From Murimonas intestini (lineage in GTDB: Bacteria > Bacillota > Clostridia > Lachnospirales > Lachnospiraceae), in the NCBI RefSeq assembly GCF_024622195.1, contig NZ_JANKBI010000001.1, positions 310,001 through 374,000 on the forward strand: a DNA stretch of 64,000 nt. Reading direction: 5' to 3'. The translations under genes were made by a program, and so were the position numbers. The notes under the pieces are model-generated. The model ran no database searches. It was not told where the DNA came from and saw only the letters and a list, made by a program, of their open reading frames with translations. Positions 17,180 through 26,708 of the stretch are shown piece after piece (positions within the stretch are counted from its first letter, which is position 1; each line of letters starts with the position of its first letter).

Positions 17180-19954
17180 TCAATTGACCCATTTCTTTAA
17201 AATTTCTGTCAGACGGTCCACCTCAATGGGCTTTGCCACATGATCGTTCATCCCCGCACTGCGCGCTTTTGTGATATCTACAGCAAATGCGTTGGCTGTG
17301 AGGGCGATTATGGGAATAGCCTGTGCATCCTCCCTGGGCAGGGCCCTTATAGCCGAGGTCGCTTCATATCCGTTCATTACCGGCATTTGTATGTCCATCA
17401 GGATACCGGCATATGTTCCCGGAGCAGAAGCCTGAAACTTCTCAACTGCCTTTTTCCCGTTTTCTGCGGAATCAATAGCAAAATTCTGCATTTCAAGCAG
17501 CTCTGCCGCAACCTCCCTGTTAAGTTCGTTATCTTCTACCAGCAGCAGCCTCTTCCCCTGTATATGATCCGGCTTTGACGGGATTTCAGCATGCGCCTTG
17601 ACATTTCTCCCCTCAGTGATAAAGGTCTGAAGAATATGGAGGATCTTAGATTTAAAAAGCGGTTTTGTAATAAAAGCATCTGCTCCTGCATCTAAAAAAC
17701 CGTCTTTGATATCCGAGTAATCGTATGCCGAGATAATAATGATAGGAATGTTCTGCTTCAGTTTTTGACGTATATTTCTGACAATCTGAAGTCCATCCAT
17801 ATCGGGCATTTTCCAGTCCAGTATTACAGCAAAAAAATCATCTGCCTGCTCATTTGCCGCCAGGATCTTATCAATCGCTTCCCTGCCTGACAGCACCCAG
17901 GAACCTCTCATACCCAGCTCTTCTAAAATAGCAGTCGTATTCTCACACACCATCTGATCATCGTCCACCACCAAAACAGGAAGTCCTGTGAGCTTATTAT
18001 CAACGGCATCATCCTGCTGTGCACGCCACTCAAGAGGGACCGACACAGTAAACCTGCTTCCATTGCCCGGGCTGCTTTGTACATCTATCGTCCCATTCAT
18101 CATCTGGACTATATTCTCGCTTATCGTCATGCCAAGTCCTGTACCCTGTATTTTGCTGATACGGGAATCTTCCGCCCTGGAAAACGGTTCGAAGATATGG
18201 CCGAGAAAATCTTCTGACATTCCAATGCCGTTGTCCGTAACACAGAATTCATATTGGCTTTTATTTATAAGCGGTGAGTATAATTCATTTATACGAAGAC
18301 TTATCTTCCCCCCCTCAGGAGTATATTTGATTGCATTTGACAGCAAATTCATCAATACCTGCTTCAAACGCTCCCCGTCTGTAATGATCTTTTCATGCCT
18401 TACTCCATTTGCACTGATATGGAACTCCTGGTTTTTAGCATAAAAAAGAGGCTGGCACATGTCCATTATCTCCTGAAATAATTTGGGCAGGTCCACTTCT
18501 TCATACATCAGGTCAATTTTGCCGCTTTCAATCTTGGACATATCCAATATCTCGTTGATCAGCCCAAGCAGATGGGTACTGGAAGAACTGATTTTGTTCA
18601 GACAGTTTTCTACTTTCCCGGGAGAATTTAAGTTTGCCGCTGCGATAGATGTCATGCCTATGATGGCATTCATAGGAGTGCGTATGTCGTGAGACATGCT
18701 GGAAAGGAAATTTGTTTTAGCTTCACTTGCAATTTTAGTCATCTGGTAAGCTTCTTCCAGGATTTTACGCTGACGCTGCTGCTCCAGACGCTCTTTCGTA
18801 ATATCCAGGCCCACACTGTAAAAGGAAGGTATGCCGTCCCAGCTCTCCTCTGCCCTGACATAGCTGAAAGTAACGGTTACAAATCTCGTTTCACCGGAAT
18901 GGGTTATAAAACGAGTATCCATAATTGCATATTCATCTGTCTCCTTCAATTTTTTCATTATTTTCACAGCGCGTTCCCTGTCTTCCGGATATACATAATT
19001 CCGTTTGCTGTGAAGCTCGTTTTCAAATTGTTCCTTCGTATAACCTATCACATCCAAAAATTTGGCCCCGTACCACAGAACCGTATCCATATCCCGCGCG
19101 TCTATCCTCGCCAGTGCCCCCGGGATCGTCCTGAAAATAGCATCCCTCTCACGGTCTTTTTTAGCAAGCCTGTATTCCAGGCTGTAATTATCGTGTGACA
19201 GCTCCAGGCGCACCTTTTTCCCTTCCCACTCTATGATCCTGTCTTTTATCATAAAAGCCCTGTCAAGATTCTGGTTATAAAATTCCCATTCATAGACCTC
19301 ATCTTCCCTGAGCTTGTCATTAGTGCAATAGGGACATGGTGATGTTCTCCCCTGAATGACTTCATAGCATTTTTCTCCAAGCACCTCATTAAGCTTACGG
19401 CCTACAGATTCACATGCCGTGGGATTAAAATACAAAAGTTCATATGTTTCCATATCGCTTATGTATATATTCCCCTCATACTCGTCCATCATCCACTTAA
19501 AATACTGGATCTTATCGTTTGGACACTGCCTGCATTTATCAGCAGCATTTTTCTGAACGGCATCCGTATATGTAATATAACAAACCGGATATTTATTTAC
19601 AATTTCACTGGAAATGCTGGCAGATATATTTTTCCATACAAAACCGCCTCCCTTTACCGGCATCCGGACTTCCATTTCAATTCCGGACCCTCCGTTTTTT
19701 AAGGCGCCTGCCAGTGAATCTTCTATAAACTCATAATCACCAGGATACCCTGCATAATGCTGCCGCAGATTTTTAAAATTATCTTTATATTCCTGTTCAG
19801 AATATCCTGTCTGCCGGTAATATCCATCGTCAGCCCACAGAAGGCTCAAATCAGCATCCAACATGAATTTGGTGATCCCCACCGTGTTTGTATTTAAAAT
19901 TCGACCATACTGTCCGGCGTCTGCCGGCTCTTTGTCGATATAGCAATCATGCAT
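17180..19954 (-). CDS. Soluble multi-PAS hybrid histidine kinase with two receivers (HHK3)
   Basis: A 924-residue kinase without membrane segments. PAS-like domains lie at ~20-135, ~150-265 and ~275-390, then a short coiled coil, HisKA with His422 in SHDIRTP, HATPase_c ~525-640, receiver 1 with Asp713 in LDWKMPDMDG, and receiver 2 with Asp854 in LMDIQMPVMNG. The second PAS region carries two CxxC pairs (Cys141/Cys144 and Cys207/Cys210) and more cysteines, so metal or redox sensing is possible. The start is firm: GAGGAGG lies 7 bases before ATG. A TATAAT on the same strand at 19993-19988 could be its -10 box. With the terminator at 17114 it looks like a single-gene unit. Confidence 0.92.
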   Translation of the reverse strand: MHDCYIDKEPADAGQYGRILNTNTVGITKFMLDADLSLLWADDGYYRQTGYSEQEYKDNFKNLRQHYAGYPGDYEFIEDSLAGALKNGGSGIEMEVRMPVKGGGFVWKNISASISSEIVNKYPVCYITYTDAVQKNAADKCRQCPNDKIQYFKWMMDEYEGNIYISDMETYELLYFNPTACESVGRKLNEVLGEKCYEVIQGRTSPCPYCTNDKLREDEVYEWEFYNQNLDRAFMIKDRIIEWEGKKVRLELSHDNYSLEYRLAKKDRERDAIFRTIPGALARIDARDMDTVLWYGAKFLDVIGYTKEQFENELHSKRNYVYPEDRERAVKIMKKLKETDEYAIMDTRFITHSGETRFVTVTFSYVRAEESWDGIPSFYSVGLDITKERLEQQRQRKILEEAYQMTKIASEAKTNFLSSMSHDIRTPMNAIIGMTSIAAANLNSPGKVENCLNKISSSSTHLLGLINEILDMSKIESGKIDLMYEEVDLPKLFQEIMDMCQPLFYAKNQEFHISANGVRHEKIITDGERLKQVLMNLLSNAIKYTPEGGKISLRINELYSPLINKSQYEFCVTDNGIGMSEDFLGHIFEPFSRAEDSRISKIQGTGLGMTISENIVQMMNGTIDVQSSPGNGSRFTVSVPLEWRAQQDDAVDNKLTGLPVLVVDDDQMVCENTTAILEELGMRGSWVLSGREAIDKILAANEQADDFFAVILDWKMPDMDGLQIVRNIRQKLKQNIPIIIISAYDYSDIKDGFLDAGADAFITKPLFKSKILHILQTFITEGRNVKAHAEIPSKPDHIQGKRLLLVEDNELNREVAAELLEMQNFAIDSAENGKKAVEKFQASAPGTYAGILMDIQMPVMNGYEATSAIRALPREDAQAIPIIALTANAFAVDITKARSAGMNDHVAKPIEVDRLTEILKKWVN

Positions 19955-20050
19955 GATTTATCCTCCTCAAGCATAAATAAGCCCTCCATTATAATCGGGC
20001 ACAGTCACATCAGCATTATATCAATTCTGCCATTAAAAAGCAAGCTGCCC

Positions 20051-22747
20051 TCATCTCAGTATGTTTTTATAGATGCAGGCTGTAAGTGTTTTACAGAGCT
20101 GTGCAGCATCCAGCGGCTTGGCCACATGCGCATTCATCCCTGCTGCCAGAGCGGCAGAGATATCATCATTGAAGGCATTTGCCGTTGTGGCGATGATGGG
20201 GATCCTGCGGGCCAGCGGATGATTGGAGGCACGTATGCACCTGGTGGCTTTATACCCATCCATGACCGGCATCTGCACATCCATCAGGATGGCGTCATAG
20301 TCTCCGGGCTTTGAGGCAAGAAATACATCCAGCGCCTGCTGTCCGTCCTCCACACATTCTACCTGCGCCCCATTCATACGCAGAAGTTCAGCCGCTATCT
20401 CCTGGTTAAGTTCATTGTCCTCAGCCATCAGCAGGCGCAGTCCCTCCAAAGGCCTGCCTGCCGGTTTTTCTGCGCCTTCAGAGGGCAGATGCCCTTTATG
20501 CTCCAAAGCCTCCCTGACAACGGCATAGACAGAAGACCTGTAAAGAGGCTTGGGAAGGAATCCGTTAACTCCCGCGGCACGCGCTTCTTCCTCCACCTCT
20601 GAGACATCATAGGCAGATATCATCACAATGGGGACATCATTTCCCACCTCTCTCCTGATCCGGCGTGTAACCTCCACACCATCCATATCCGGCATTTTCC
20701 AGTCGATGAGACACATATCTATATCCTGACCCGCCCTGTGCCTCTCCTTCACCCGCAGCACAGCTTCGTCCCCGGACAGACACCACTCTGCGCTGATCCT
20801 GATCTTTTCCAGCAGGACTGCTGTCTGTTCACACACCTGCCGTTCATCGTCCACAACCAGCGCACACAGCCCCTGCTGTGCAAATTCTGGTTCCGGAAGA
20901 CAGCTTTCTTTTCCTTTTTCAAAGGGCAGGTCTACAATACAGGTGGTTCCCCGGCCTGGTTCGCTCTCTATTCTGATCTGTCCCCCCATCAGCGTGATCA
21001 GATTACTGGTGATGGACATCCCAAGACCTGTTCCTCCATAACGCTTTGCAATAGATGCATCAGCCTGCTCAAATGGCTGAAAGATCCTGCCCAGAGCATC
21101 TTTTGTCATGCCTATCCCTGTGTCAGAGAGAATAAAGCGGAGAATGTCAGATGTATTTCCGCTTTTGTGGCGGGTAACCTCCAGCCGGATGCTGCCCCCG
21201 GGCGAAGTGAACTTTACAGCATTGGAGCTGAGATTTAAAAGTATCTGGTTTAACCGCAGGGAATCTCCTATGAAAATATTATCTTCCCCAAAGCCTTCCA
21301 TCGTTTCTTTAAATTCAATCCCCTTTGCTTTGGCCTGGGCATAAACAGTCGATACAAACCCGTTAACGATCTCAAAGATATCAAAAGGTTCATTCTGCAG
21401 TACCATTTTACTGCTCTCAATCTTTGACATATCCAGCACATCATTGATCAGCATGAGTAAATGCTTTGAAGAAAAGGTGATTTTGGAAAGGCAGTCCTCT
21501 ACTCTTGCAGGGTCTTTAACTGCGGCCGCCGCTATTGTGGTCATTCCGATAATTGCATTTAACGGAGTGCGTATCTCATGGCTCATGCGGGACAGAAATT
21601 CGCTCTTTGCCCTGTTGGCGCGTTCCGCAGTCATCATAGCCTCCTGCAGCGCCTGGCGGGAGCGAACCTCCTCCGTGCGGTCTGAAAACACAATAATAAG
21701 CTGAGGCGTATTCAGATCATCCACCCTGTAGACCCTGATCAGCATCCAGTATTTCTCCTTATCAGGTCTTGTATATTCAACCAGCTTTTCAAATGGCGCA
21801 GCTGAGCCGGCCCTCTTTATCTCCGCCTGAAGCAAATGAGCATCCTCTTCGCTCATCCCCTTATAGAGTTCCTCCATATCCGGCATGCCGGCCCCCAGTA
21901 TCCGTTCCAGGTTAAGCCCGCGGTAGCCGATGAGTCCTGTATCGGCATCCAGGATAATGAACGCATCATCGATGCTTAATGACAGATTGTCAAAAAGCCT
22001 GCTGCGGTAAACCAGCTCTTTCCGCTGGCGGTACAGGACATACTGGGAAACCAGCAGCACAATAAGCATCAGTCCCATCAGCACGGCTGAGGCGGCCATG
22101 CTTGTAACACGCAGTTTTTCAGCGGTGACGCCATAGCCCACCTTTTTTTCCTGGGCAGATGCAATAATGTTTTCTGTCTGCTGAAGCGCCAGATCATAGA
22201 GAGGCTGCAGATGTTCCTGGGTATAATCCTCGATCTCCTCCTCTGTCAGGTCCTGCTGTCCGCAAAACGTCAGGTAACTGTCCTGCTCCGTCCTTAAAAG
22301 CGCCAGAGTACTCTTAAGCGCCTGCACATCCTCAGTATCACCCAGATACAGATCCTCTATCTGTGTGACTGGTTCTTCCAGAAAGACAGCCAGCTCTTTA
22401 AGCTTGCCCCCGGCAATCTTCACATCTTCGCTGTTATGATGGCGCTTCAGGCGCTCGGTGCGCAGGCTCATTTCGGACACATAGAGCTTCACATTGCCTG
22501 CAGAGATCACTACCTCAAAAGGATGGTTTGAAATGATCTCTGTCTGTGCCGCCAGTTTCGCGGAGCTGCTGATCGTCATGACCAGATAAGAAAACATCAG
22601 CAGGATGAGGATTACCGTACTGATAATACTCATCCGCTGGCTGCGCTCCACAGAACGCTCCTTTTTATTTGCACCTGTCTGCATCTGCCTCAAATCCTCA
22701 CCTTTCCGGCCGCACCTTAACCACTCCCGGTAATTTGGCAGCTCCAT
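20051..22747 (-). CDS. Membrane hybrid histidine kinase with helical sensor, PAS and two receivers (HHK4)
   Basis: Order in the 898-residue frame: membrane segment ~40-60, helical extracytoplasmic domain ~62-212 (CHASE3- or four-helix-bundle-like, rich in Glu and Gln), membrane segment ~215-238, PAS ~250-360, HisKA with His390, HATPase_c ~495-610, receiver 1 with Asp682 in IDWKMPDMDG, and receiver 2 with Asp823 in [11 protein letters not shown]. The start is uncertain: the ATG at 22747 has a weak site, while a TTG at 22693 follows AAAGGTGAGG and an ATG at 22684 is also possible. It is divergent from double-GntR paralogue 2 and has a good promoter (TTGCTA, 17 bases, TATACT) at 22801-22773. Confidence 0.9.
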   Translation of the reverse strand: MELPNYREWLRCGRKGEDLRQMQTGANKKERSVERSQRMSIISTVILILLMFSYLVMTISSSAKLAAQTEIISNHPFEVVISAGNVKLYVSEMSLRTERLKRHHNSEDVKIAGGKLKELAVFLEEPVTQIEDLYLGDTEDVQALKSTLALLRTEQDSYLTFCGQQDLTEEEIEDYTQEHLQPLYDLALQQTENIIASAQEKKVGYGVTAEKLRVTSMAASAVLMGLMLIVLLVSQYVLYRQRKELVYRSRLFDNLSLSIDDAFIILDADTGLIGYRGLNLERILGAGMPDMEELYKGMSEEDAHLLQAEIKRAGSAAPFEKLVEYTRPDKEKYWMLIRVYRVDDLNTPQLIIVFSDRTEEVRSRQALQEAMMTAERANRAKSEFLSRMSHEIRTPLNAIIGMTTIAAAAVKDPARVEDCLSKITFSSKHLLMLINDVLDMSKIESSKMVLQNEPFDIFEIVNGFVSTVYAQAKAKGIEFKETMEGFGEDNIFIGDSLRLNQILLNLSSNAVKFTSPGGSIRLEVTRHKSGNTSDILRFILSDTGIGMTKDALGRIFQPFEQADASIAKRYGGTGLGMSITSNLITLMGGQIRIESEPGRGTTCIVDLPFEKGKESCLPEPEFAQQGLCALVVDDERQVCEQTAVLLEKIRISAEWCLSGDEAVLRVKERHRAGQDIDMCLIDWKMPDMDGVEVTRRIRREVGNDVPIVMISAYDVSEVEEEARAAGVNGFLPKPLYRSSVYAVVREALEHKGHLPSEGAEKPAGRPLEGLRLLMAEDNELNQEIAAELLRMNGAQVECVEDGQQALDVFLASKPGDYDAILMDVQMPVMDGYKATRCIRASNHPLARRIPIIATTANAFNDDISAALAAGMNAHVAKPLDAAQLCKTLTACIYKNILR

Positions 22748-22801
22748 TGTTCACATACCCATTTATTTGTTGAGTATAGCAAATAATAACAAAAATAGCA
22801 A
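22747..22801 (-). promoter_or_regulatory. Promoter of hybrid kinase HHK4 with TCAA and TGTGAACAA motifs
   Basis: On the minus strand: TTGCTA (22801-22796), 17 bases, TATACT (22778-22773), running on as TATACTCAA, then TGTGAACAA at 22755-22747. The same TATACTCAA and TGTGAACAA pair recurs before HHK5 at 29213-29263. TGTGAACAA lies downstream of the expected transcription start, so it could be a repressor site. The double-GntR protein encoded in the opposite direction is the obvious candidate binder; this is inference. Confidence 0.6.
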
Positions 22802-22851
22802 CCATCCTTCAAAAACTGAAAGAGATTGTAGAAACGCGGCTTTAAAAATGA

Positions 22852-22857
22852 TATACT
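22852..22857 (+). promoter_or_regulatory. Possible -10 box for double-GntR paralogue 2
   Basis: TATACT on the plus strand lies 45 bases before the TTG start of the double-GntR gene. A matching -35 box at 17 bases is poor (TAGAAA), so this is only a candidate. Confidence 0.35.
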
Positions 22858-22902
22858 AAAATTCAACATATTCTGCTTTACTATTGATAATGGAGGTAAC
22901 AA

Positions 22903-24360
22903 TTGGAAAACAGTACAGAATTACGGCAGGTCGCCTACAGTGTTCTGCTTACCCAGATACAATTTGGCGCCTATCACTGTCAGGATAAGCTTCCTACCAT
23001 AGAGGAAACAAGCACACAGCTTTGCGTGTCTGTGGATACGGCACGAGCCGCATACCTGAAGCTTAAAGAAGAAGGATATATTACCCTTACAAAAAATATA
23101 GGCGCCTCAGTAAAAGTCAACTATGACGCCAAAAAGACTGAAGATTTTATACAGACTTTTTTTTCTATGAGAAAAACAGCCATGACTGACCTGGCAAACT
23201 CCATGCATCCTTTATTGAGCAACGCACAGTGGGTCGGGCTGAAAAATGCCCGTCCTGAGACGCTGGCTGCCCTTGAAAGGCTTTTTCGCAAGGAAAATGC
23301 AGTGGCGCCTTACGCCATGCTGGAGCACCTTAATCTAAAATACAGTTCCTTTGGGAACAGCCTGCTTATGCGTTTCGTCTGGCAGGCTTTCATGTTTTTG
23401 TATGATCCGTTTTTTGCTATTAAAGATAACCTGCAGTACTTTGACAGTTCCGCCGGTTATCTCCCCCATATCCTGTCACTGTGCCAAAGCAAAGACTGGC
23501 CCGGGCTTCGTACCGCACTGGATACGTCTGTAGAGCGGCTTTCCCTGGCTATCTCCCACTTTTACGAATCCAGGATCACTATGCCTCTCCCGGAAAAGGA
23601 AATTCCTTTTACATGGAGTTCCTACAAAAAAAGCCGTCAGCTGTGCTATTCCTTTGCCATGGAACTTCTCATCTCAATCAGCCATGGCGTATATCCTGCC
23701 GGAAGCCTCCTCCCATCTCAGAAGGAGCTTGCAGAACAAAAGGGCGTTTCCCTGAGCACGGCCCGCAGGGCCCTTGAGCTTCTTGGAAGCGTGGGCGCAA
23801 TAAAGTCTGCCAGATATGTGGGCACAAAGGTCCTTCCGCTCCATCAGGCCACGGAAAACAGTGATTTTACAAATCCTGTTTTTCAACGGCGGCTTTTAGA
23901 TATGGAGGAAAGTCTCCAGATGCTGGCCCTGTCCTGCAAAGATGTCTCTCTGTTTATCCTCTCTTCTTCCGGGCCATATCTGGCAGACACACTGTCCCGG
24001 CAGCTAAAAGGGCACAGGCAGCGCCAGCGTGGTGAGACTTTATCTCATTTTATATTGGATTTACTTGCAAAAGCAGCCCCCTGTCAGGCCATCCGGACTG
24101 TTTACAGCGAGCTGCTCCTGCAGTTCTTTTGGGCTTACGCGCTCCGGGGCATGAAAGGAAGCCAGAATCATATCAATGCCATATACGCTCCATATTCTGA
24201 CGCTTTGATCGAATCTTTAGAAAAAATGGATTTTTCCGGATTCTCCGCTGTACTTGAGGAGCTTATTATCTATGAACTTTGCTGCACCGTGAGTTTTTTA
24301 TCCCAGCTGGGTATTCCGGGGGCTGACAGCATTCTGATCCCGGACAAAAGCACAAGCTGA
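22903..24360 (+). CDS. Double-GntR transcriptional regulator, paralogue 2
   Basis: A 485-residue protein with winged helices at about residues 5-72 (LPTIEETSTQLCVSVDTARA, KLKEEGYITL) and 246-311 (LLPSQKELAEQKGVSLSTAR, RALELLGSVGAI), each followed by a helical region without a known domain. The segment before the second helix-turn-helix (FTWSSYKKSRQLCYSFA) matches FVWRVYRDRPQLCYSLA in paralogue 3, so those two are the closest pair. The start is TTG, with GGAGG 6 bases upstream. It is divergent from hybrid kinase HHK4. Effector and operator are unknown; binding to the shared motifs in the divergent region is my inference. Confidence 0.82.
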   Translation: MENSTELRQVAYSVLLTQIQFGAYHCQDKLPTIEETSTQLCVSVDTARAAYLKLKEEGYITLTKNIGASVKVNYDAKKTEDFIQTFFSMRKTAMTDLANSMHPLLSNAQWVGLKNARPETLAALERLFRKENAVAPYAMLEHLNLKYSSFGNSLLMRFVWQAFMFLYDPFFAIKDNLQYFDSSAGYLPHILSLCQSKDWPGLRTALDTSVERLSLAISHFYESRITMPLPEKEIPFTWSSYKKSRQLCYSFAMELLISISHGVYPAGSLLPSQKELAEQKGVSLSTARRALELLGSVGAIKSARYVGTKVLPLHQATENSDFTNPVFQRRLLDMEESLQMLALSCKDVSLFILSSSGPYLADTLSRQLKGHRQRQRGETLSHFILDLLAKAAPCQAIRTVYSELLLQFFWAYALRGMKGSQNHINAIYAPYSDALIESLEKMDFSGFSAVLEELIIYELCCTVSFLSQLGIPGADSILIPDKSTS

Positions 24361-24400
24361 TAAAAACAGCAAAAAAAATCAAGATTTTATTTGCCGCTGC

Positions 24401-24409
24401 TGTTATAAT
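24401..24409 (+). promoter_or_regulatory. Extended -10 promoter of the UvrA-like gene
   Basis: TGTTATAAT matches an extended -10 (TG, one base, TATAAT) and lies 35 bases before the UvrA-like start. No clear -35 box is seen at 17 bases, as is usual for extended -10 promoters. Confidence 0.6.
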
Positions 24410-24444
24410 CAAATACACTTTAAAACAGAAGGCGGAGGAAGAAT

Positions 24445-26703
24445 ATGTCCGGACACGATAAAATCATTATTAAAGGATTAACACAGAACAATTTAAAGAA
24501 CATTTCACTGGAAATACCAAAAGAAAAAATAGTTGTATTCACCGGAGTGTCTGGTTCAGGCAAATCCAGCATTGTGTTTGACACGATCGCTGCTGAGAGC
24601 AGCCGGCAGATGAATGAGACATATCCGGCATTTATCCGGGGAAGGCTGCCCAAATATAAGAAGCCAAAAGCTGACCTCATTGATAACCTTACGGCCTCCG
24701 TTATCATTGACCAGTCACGTCTGGGCGGAAACGCCCGCTCCACGGTCGGCACCATAAGCGATATGTACTCTGCACTGCGGCTGCTCTATTCCCGCATAGG
24801 TGAACCTTATACCGGCACTGCATCATATTTCTCATTTAATGACCCAAACGGCATGTGTCCAAAATGTTCAGGCATCGGCAAGATCCTGGAGCTGGATTAT
24901 GACCAGGTTATCAGAGCGGACTTAAGCCTGAATGAAGGTATGGTGGACCTGCCGGCGTTTCATCCCGGCAGCTGGTACTGGAAACAGTATACACAGAGCG
25001 GATTGTTTGATCTGGATAAGAAGTGGCGTGATTACTCTGACAAGGAGCGCAGCATTCTGCTGTACGGGGCGTATGAGCGCGGCGGAAAACAGATAGACAA
25101 AAAAGTGGAGGGCATTTATAATCATCTGAACCGCCTGCTTATTAAACGGGACCTGTCAGCTTCCGGCGACCGTTCTATTCTCCGCCTGAATAAGCTGTTA
25201 AAAGAGCAGGAGTGTCCCCACTGCCGCGGCAAACGTCTCAATGCTGCCGCCCTCTCCTGCCGCATTAACGGATACAATATTGCCGAGATGTGTGAGATGG
25301 AATTTACAAGGCTGTCCGCTGTTCTGCGTAAGATCACAGACCCCCGGAGCGAAACAATTGTAAACAGCCTTATTGCCTCCCTGACACGCCTGATCGATAT
25401 AGGGCTTCCCTATCTCAGCATGAACCGGGAATCCACTACCCTGTCCGGAGGGGAGGCACAGCGTCTGAAGCTGGTGCGCTATATGGGAAGTTCCCTGACA
25501 GGAATGACCTACATCTTTGATGAGCCCAGCACAGGCATGCACCCGCGTGATGTCCACCGTATGACGAAGCTGCTGCAGAGTCTGCGCAATAAGGGCAATA
25601 CAGTCCTTGTTGTGGAGCATGACAAAGATGTGATCTCCATAGCAGACGAAGTGATCGACGTGGGGCCTCTGGCCGGCAGAAAAGGCGGACAGATCTTATA
25701 CCAGGGCAGCTATGAAGATCTCTTAAATTCCGGTACTCTTACAGGAAATGCTCTGAGGGAACAGCTCCCCCTCAAGCCCAATCCCCGAAAGCCCCTGCAT
25801 TTTCTGCCTGTCCGCAGCGCAAACCTTCATAATCTGAAAAACGTATCCGTGGATGTTCCTGAGAATGTACTGACTGTAGTGACTGGTGTCGCAGGCTCCG
25901 GTAAGTCCAGCCTTTTCAGGGACGTGTTTGCCCGCAAATATGCAGACAGGGTAATTCTTGTGGACCAGTCGCCCATAACAGCCACAGGCCGCTCCACCCC
26001 AGCCACTTATCTGGGATTCTTTGATGAGATCCGGAAACTTATGGCCGCTGAAAATAATGAAGACATTTCACTTTTTTCTTTTAACAGCAAGGGGGCCTGT
26101 CCTGTATGTAAAGGCAGGGGCGTCATACTCACTGAATTAGTTTTTATGGACCCTGTAACAACCACCTGTGAAGCATGCGACGGCAACCGCTACAGCAGCG
26201 AGGCATTATCCTGCCGGTACCGCGGAAAAAATATTATGGAGATCCTGGATATGACTGCTGAAGAAGCTGCTGATTTCTTCCATGATAACAGAAAAATCCG
26301 CAACCAGCTCAATGCAATGCTGGAAACAGGGCTCTCCTATCTTTCTCTGGGGCAGCCGCTCTCCACGCTCTCGGGAGGGGAACGCCAGAGGCTCAAGCTC
26401 GCAAAGTATCTTGACAAAAAGGGAAACATCTATCTGCTGGATGAACCCACCACAGGCCTACATGCCTCAGATGTAAAAAATATAATGAGGCTTCTGGATG
26501 GGTTTGTAAACCGAGGAAATACAGTCATTGTAATTGAGCATAATCTGGATGTGATGAAACAGGCTGACTATATAATTGATATCGGACCTGACGGAGGTAC
26601 TGAAGGCGGCAATGTGGTATTTACAGGTACACCCCAGGAAATGGTCCATGTATCTGATACTATCACCGCCAGGTATCTCAGGAAGTCTCTGTCTGAGAGC
26701 TGA
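24445..26703 (+). CDS. Short UvrA-like ABC ATPase (UvrA2 / drug-resistance type)
   Basis: A 752-residue soluble protein with two UvrA-type ABC cassettes. Cassette 1 has Walker A GVSGSGKSS, signature LSGGEAQRLKL and Walker B IFDEPSTGMH. Cassette 2 has GVAGSGKSS, LSGGERQRLKL and LLDEPTTGLH. UvrA-type zinc-finger cysteine pairs are present (CPKC with CPHC; CPVCKG with CEACDG). Housekeeping UvrA is about 940 residues; the region lost between the first Walker A and the signature is where the UvrB-binding part lies. Short homologues are linked to resistance to DNA-binding drugs rather than classical repair. The start follows GGAGG by 6 bases. It ends 5 bases from the convergent HHK5 gene. Confidence 0.9.
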   Translation: MSGHDKIIIKGLTQNNLKNISLEIPKEKIVVFTGVSGSGKSSIVFDTIAAESSRQMNETYPAFIRGRLPKYKKPKADLIDNLTASVIIDQSRLGGNARSTVGTISDMYSALRLLYSRIGEPYTGTASYFSFNDPNGMCPKCSGIGKILELDYDQVIRADLSLNEGMVDLPAFHPGSWYWKQYTQSGLFDLDKKWRDYSDKERSILLYGAYERGGKQIDKKVEGIYNHLNRLLIKRDLSASGDRSILRLNKLLKEQECPHCRGKRLNAAALSCRINGYNIAEMCEMEFTRLSAVLRKITDPRSETIVNSLIASLTRLIDIGLPYLSMNRESTTLSGGEAQRLKLVRYMGSSLTGMTYIFDEPSTGMHPRDVHRMTKLLQSLRNKGNTVLVVEHDKDVISIADEVIDVGPLAGRKGGQILYQGSYEDLLNSGTLTGNALREQLPLKPNPRKPLHFLPVRSANLHNLKNVSVDVPENVLTVVTGVAGSGKSSLFRDVFARKYADRVILVDQSPITATGRSTPATYLGFFDEIRKLMAAENNEDISLFSFNSKGACPVCKGRGVILTELVFMDPVTTTCEACDGNRYSSEALSCRYRGKNIMEILDMTAEEAADFFHDNRKIRNQLNAMLETGLSYLSLGQPLSTLSGGERQRLKLAKYLDKKGNIYLLDEPTTGLHASDVKNIMRLLDGFVNRGNTVIVIEHNLDVMKQADYIIDIGPDGGTEGGNVVFTGTPQEMVHVSDTITARYLRKSLSES

Positions 26704-26708
26704 CCTGT

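Noticed and set aside
24445..26703. Housekeeping excinuclease uvrA
   Set aside because: The protein is ~190 residues too short and lacks the UvrB-binding region, so it is a UvrA-like paralogue.
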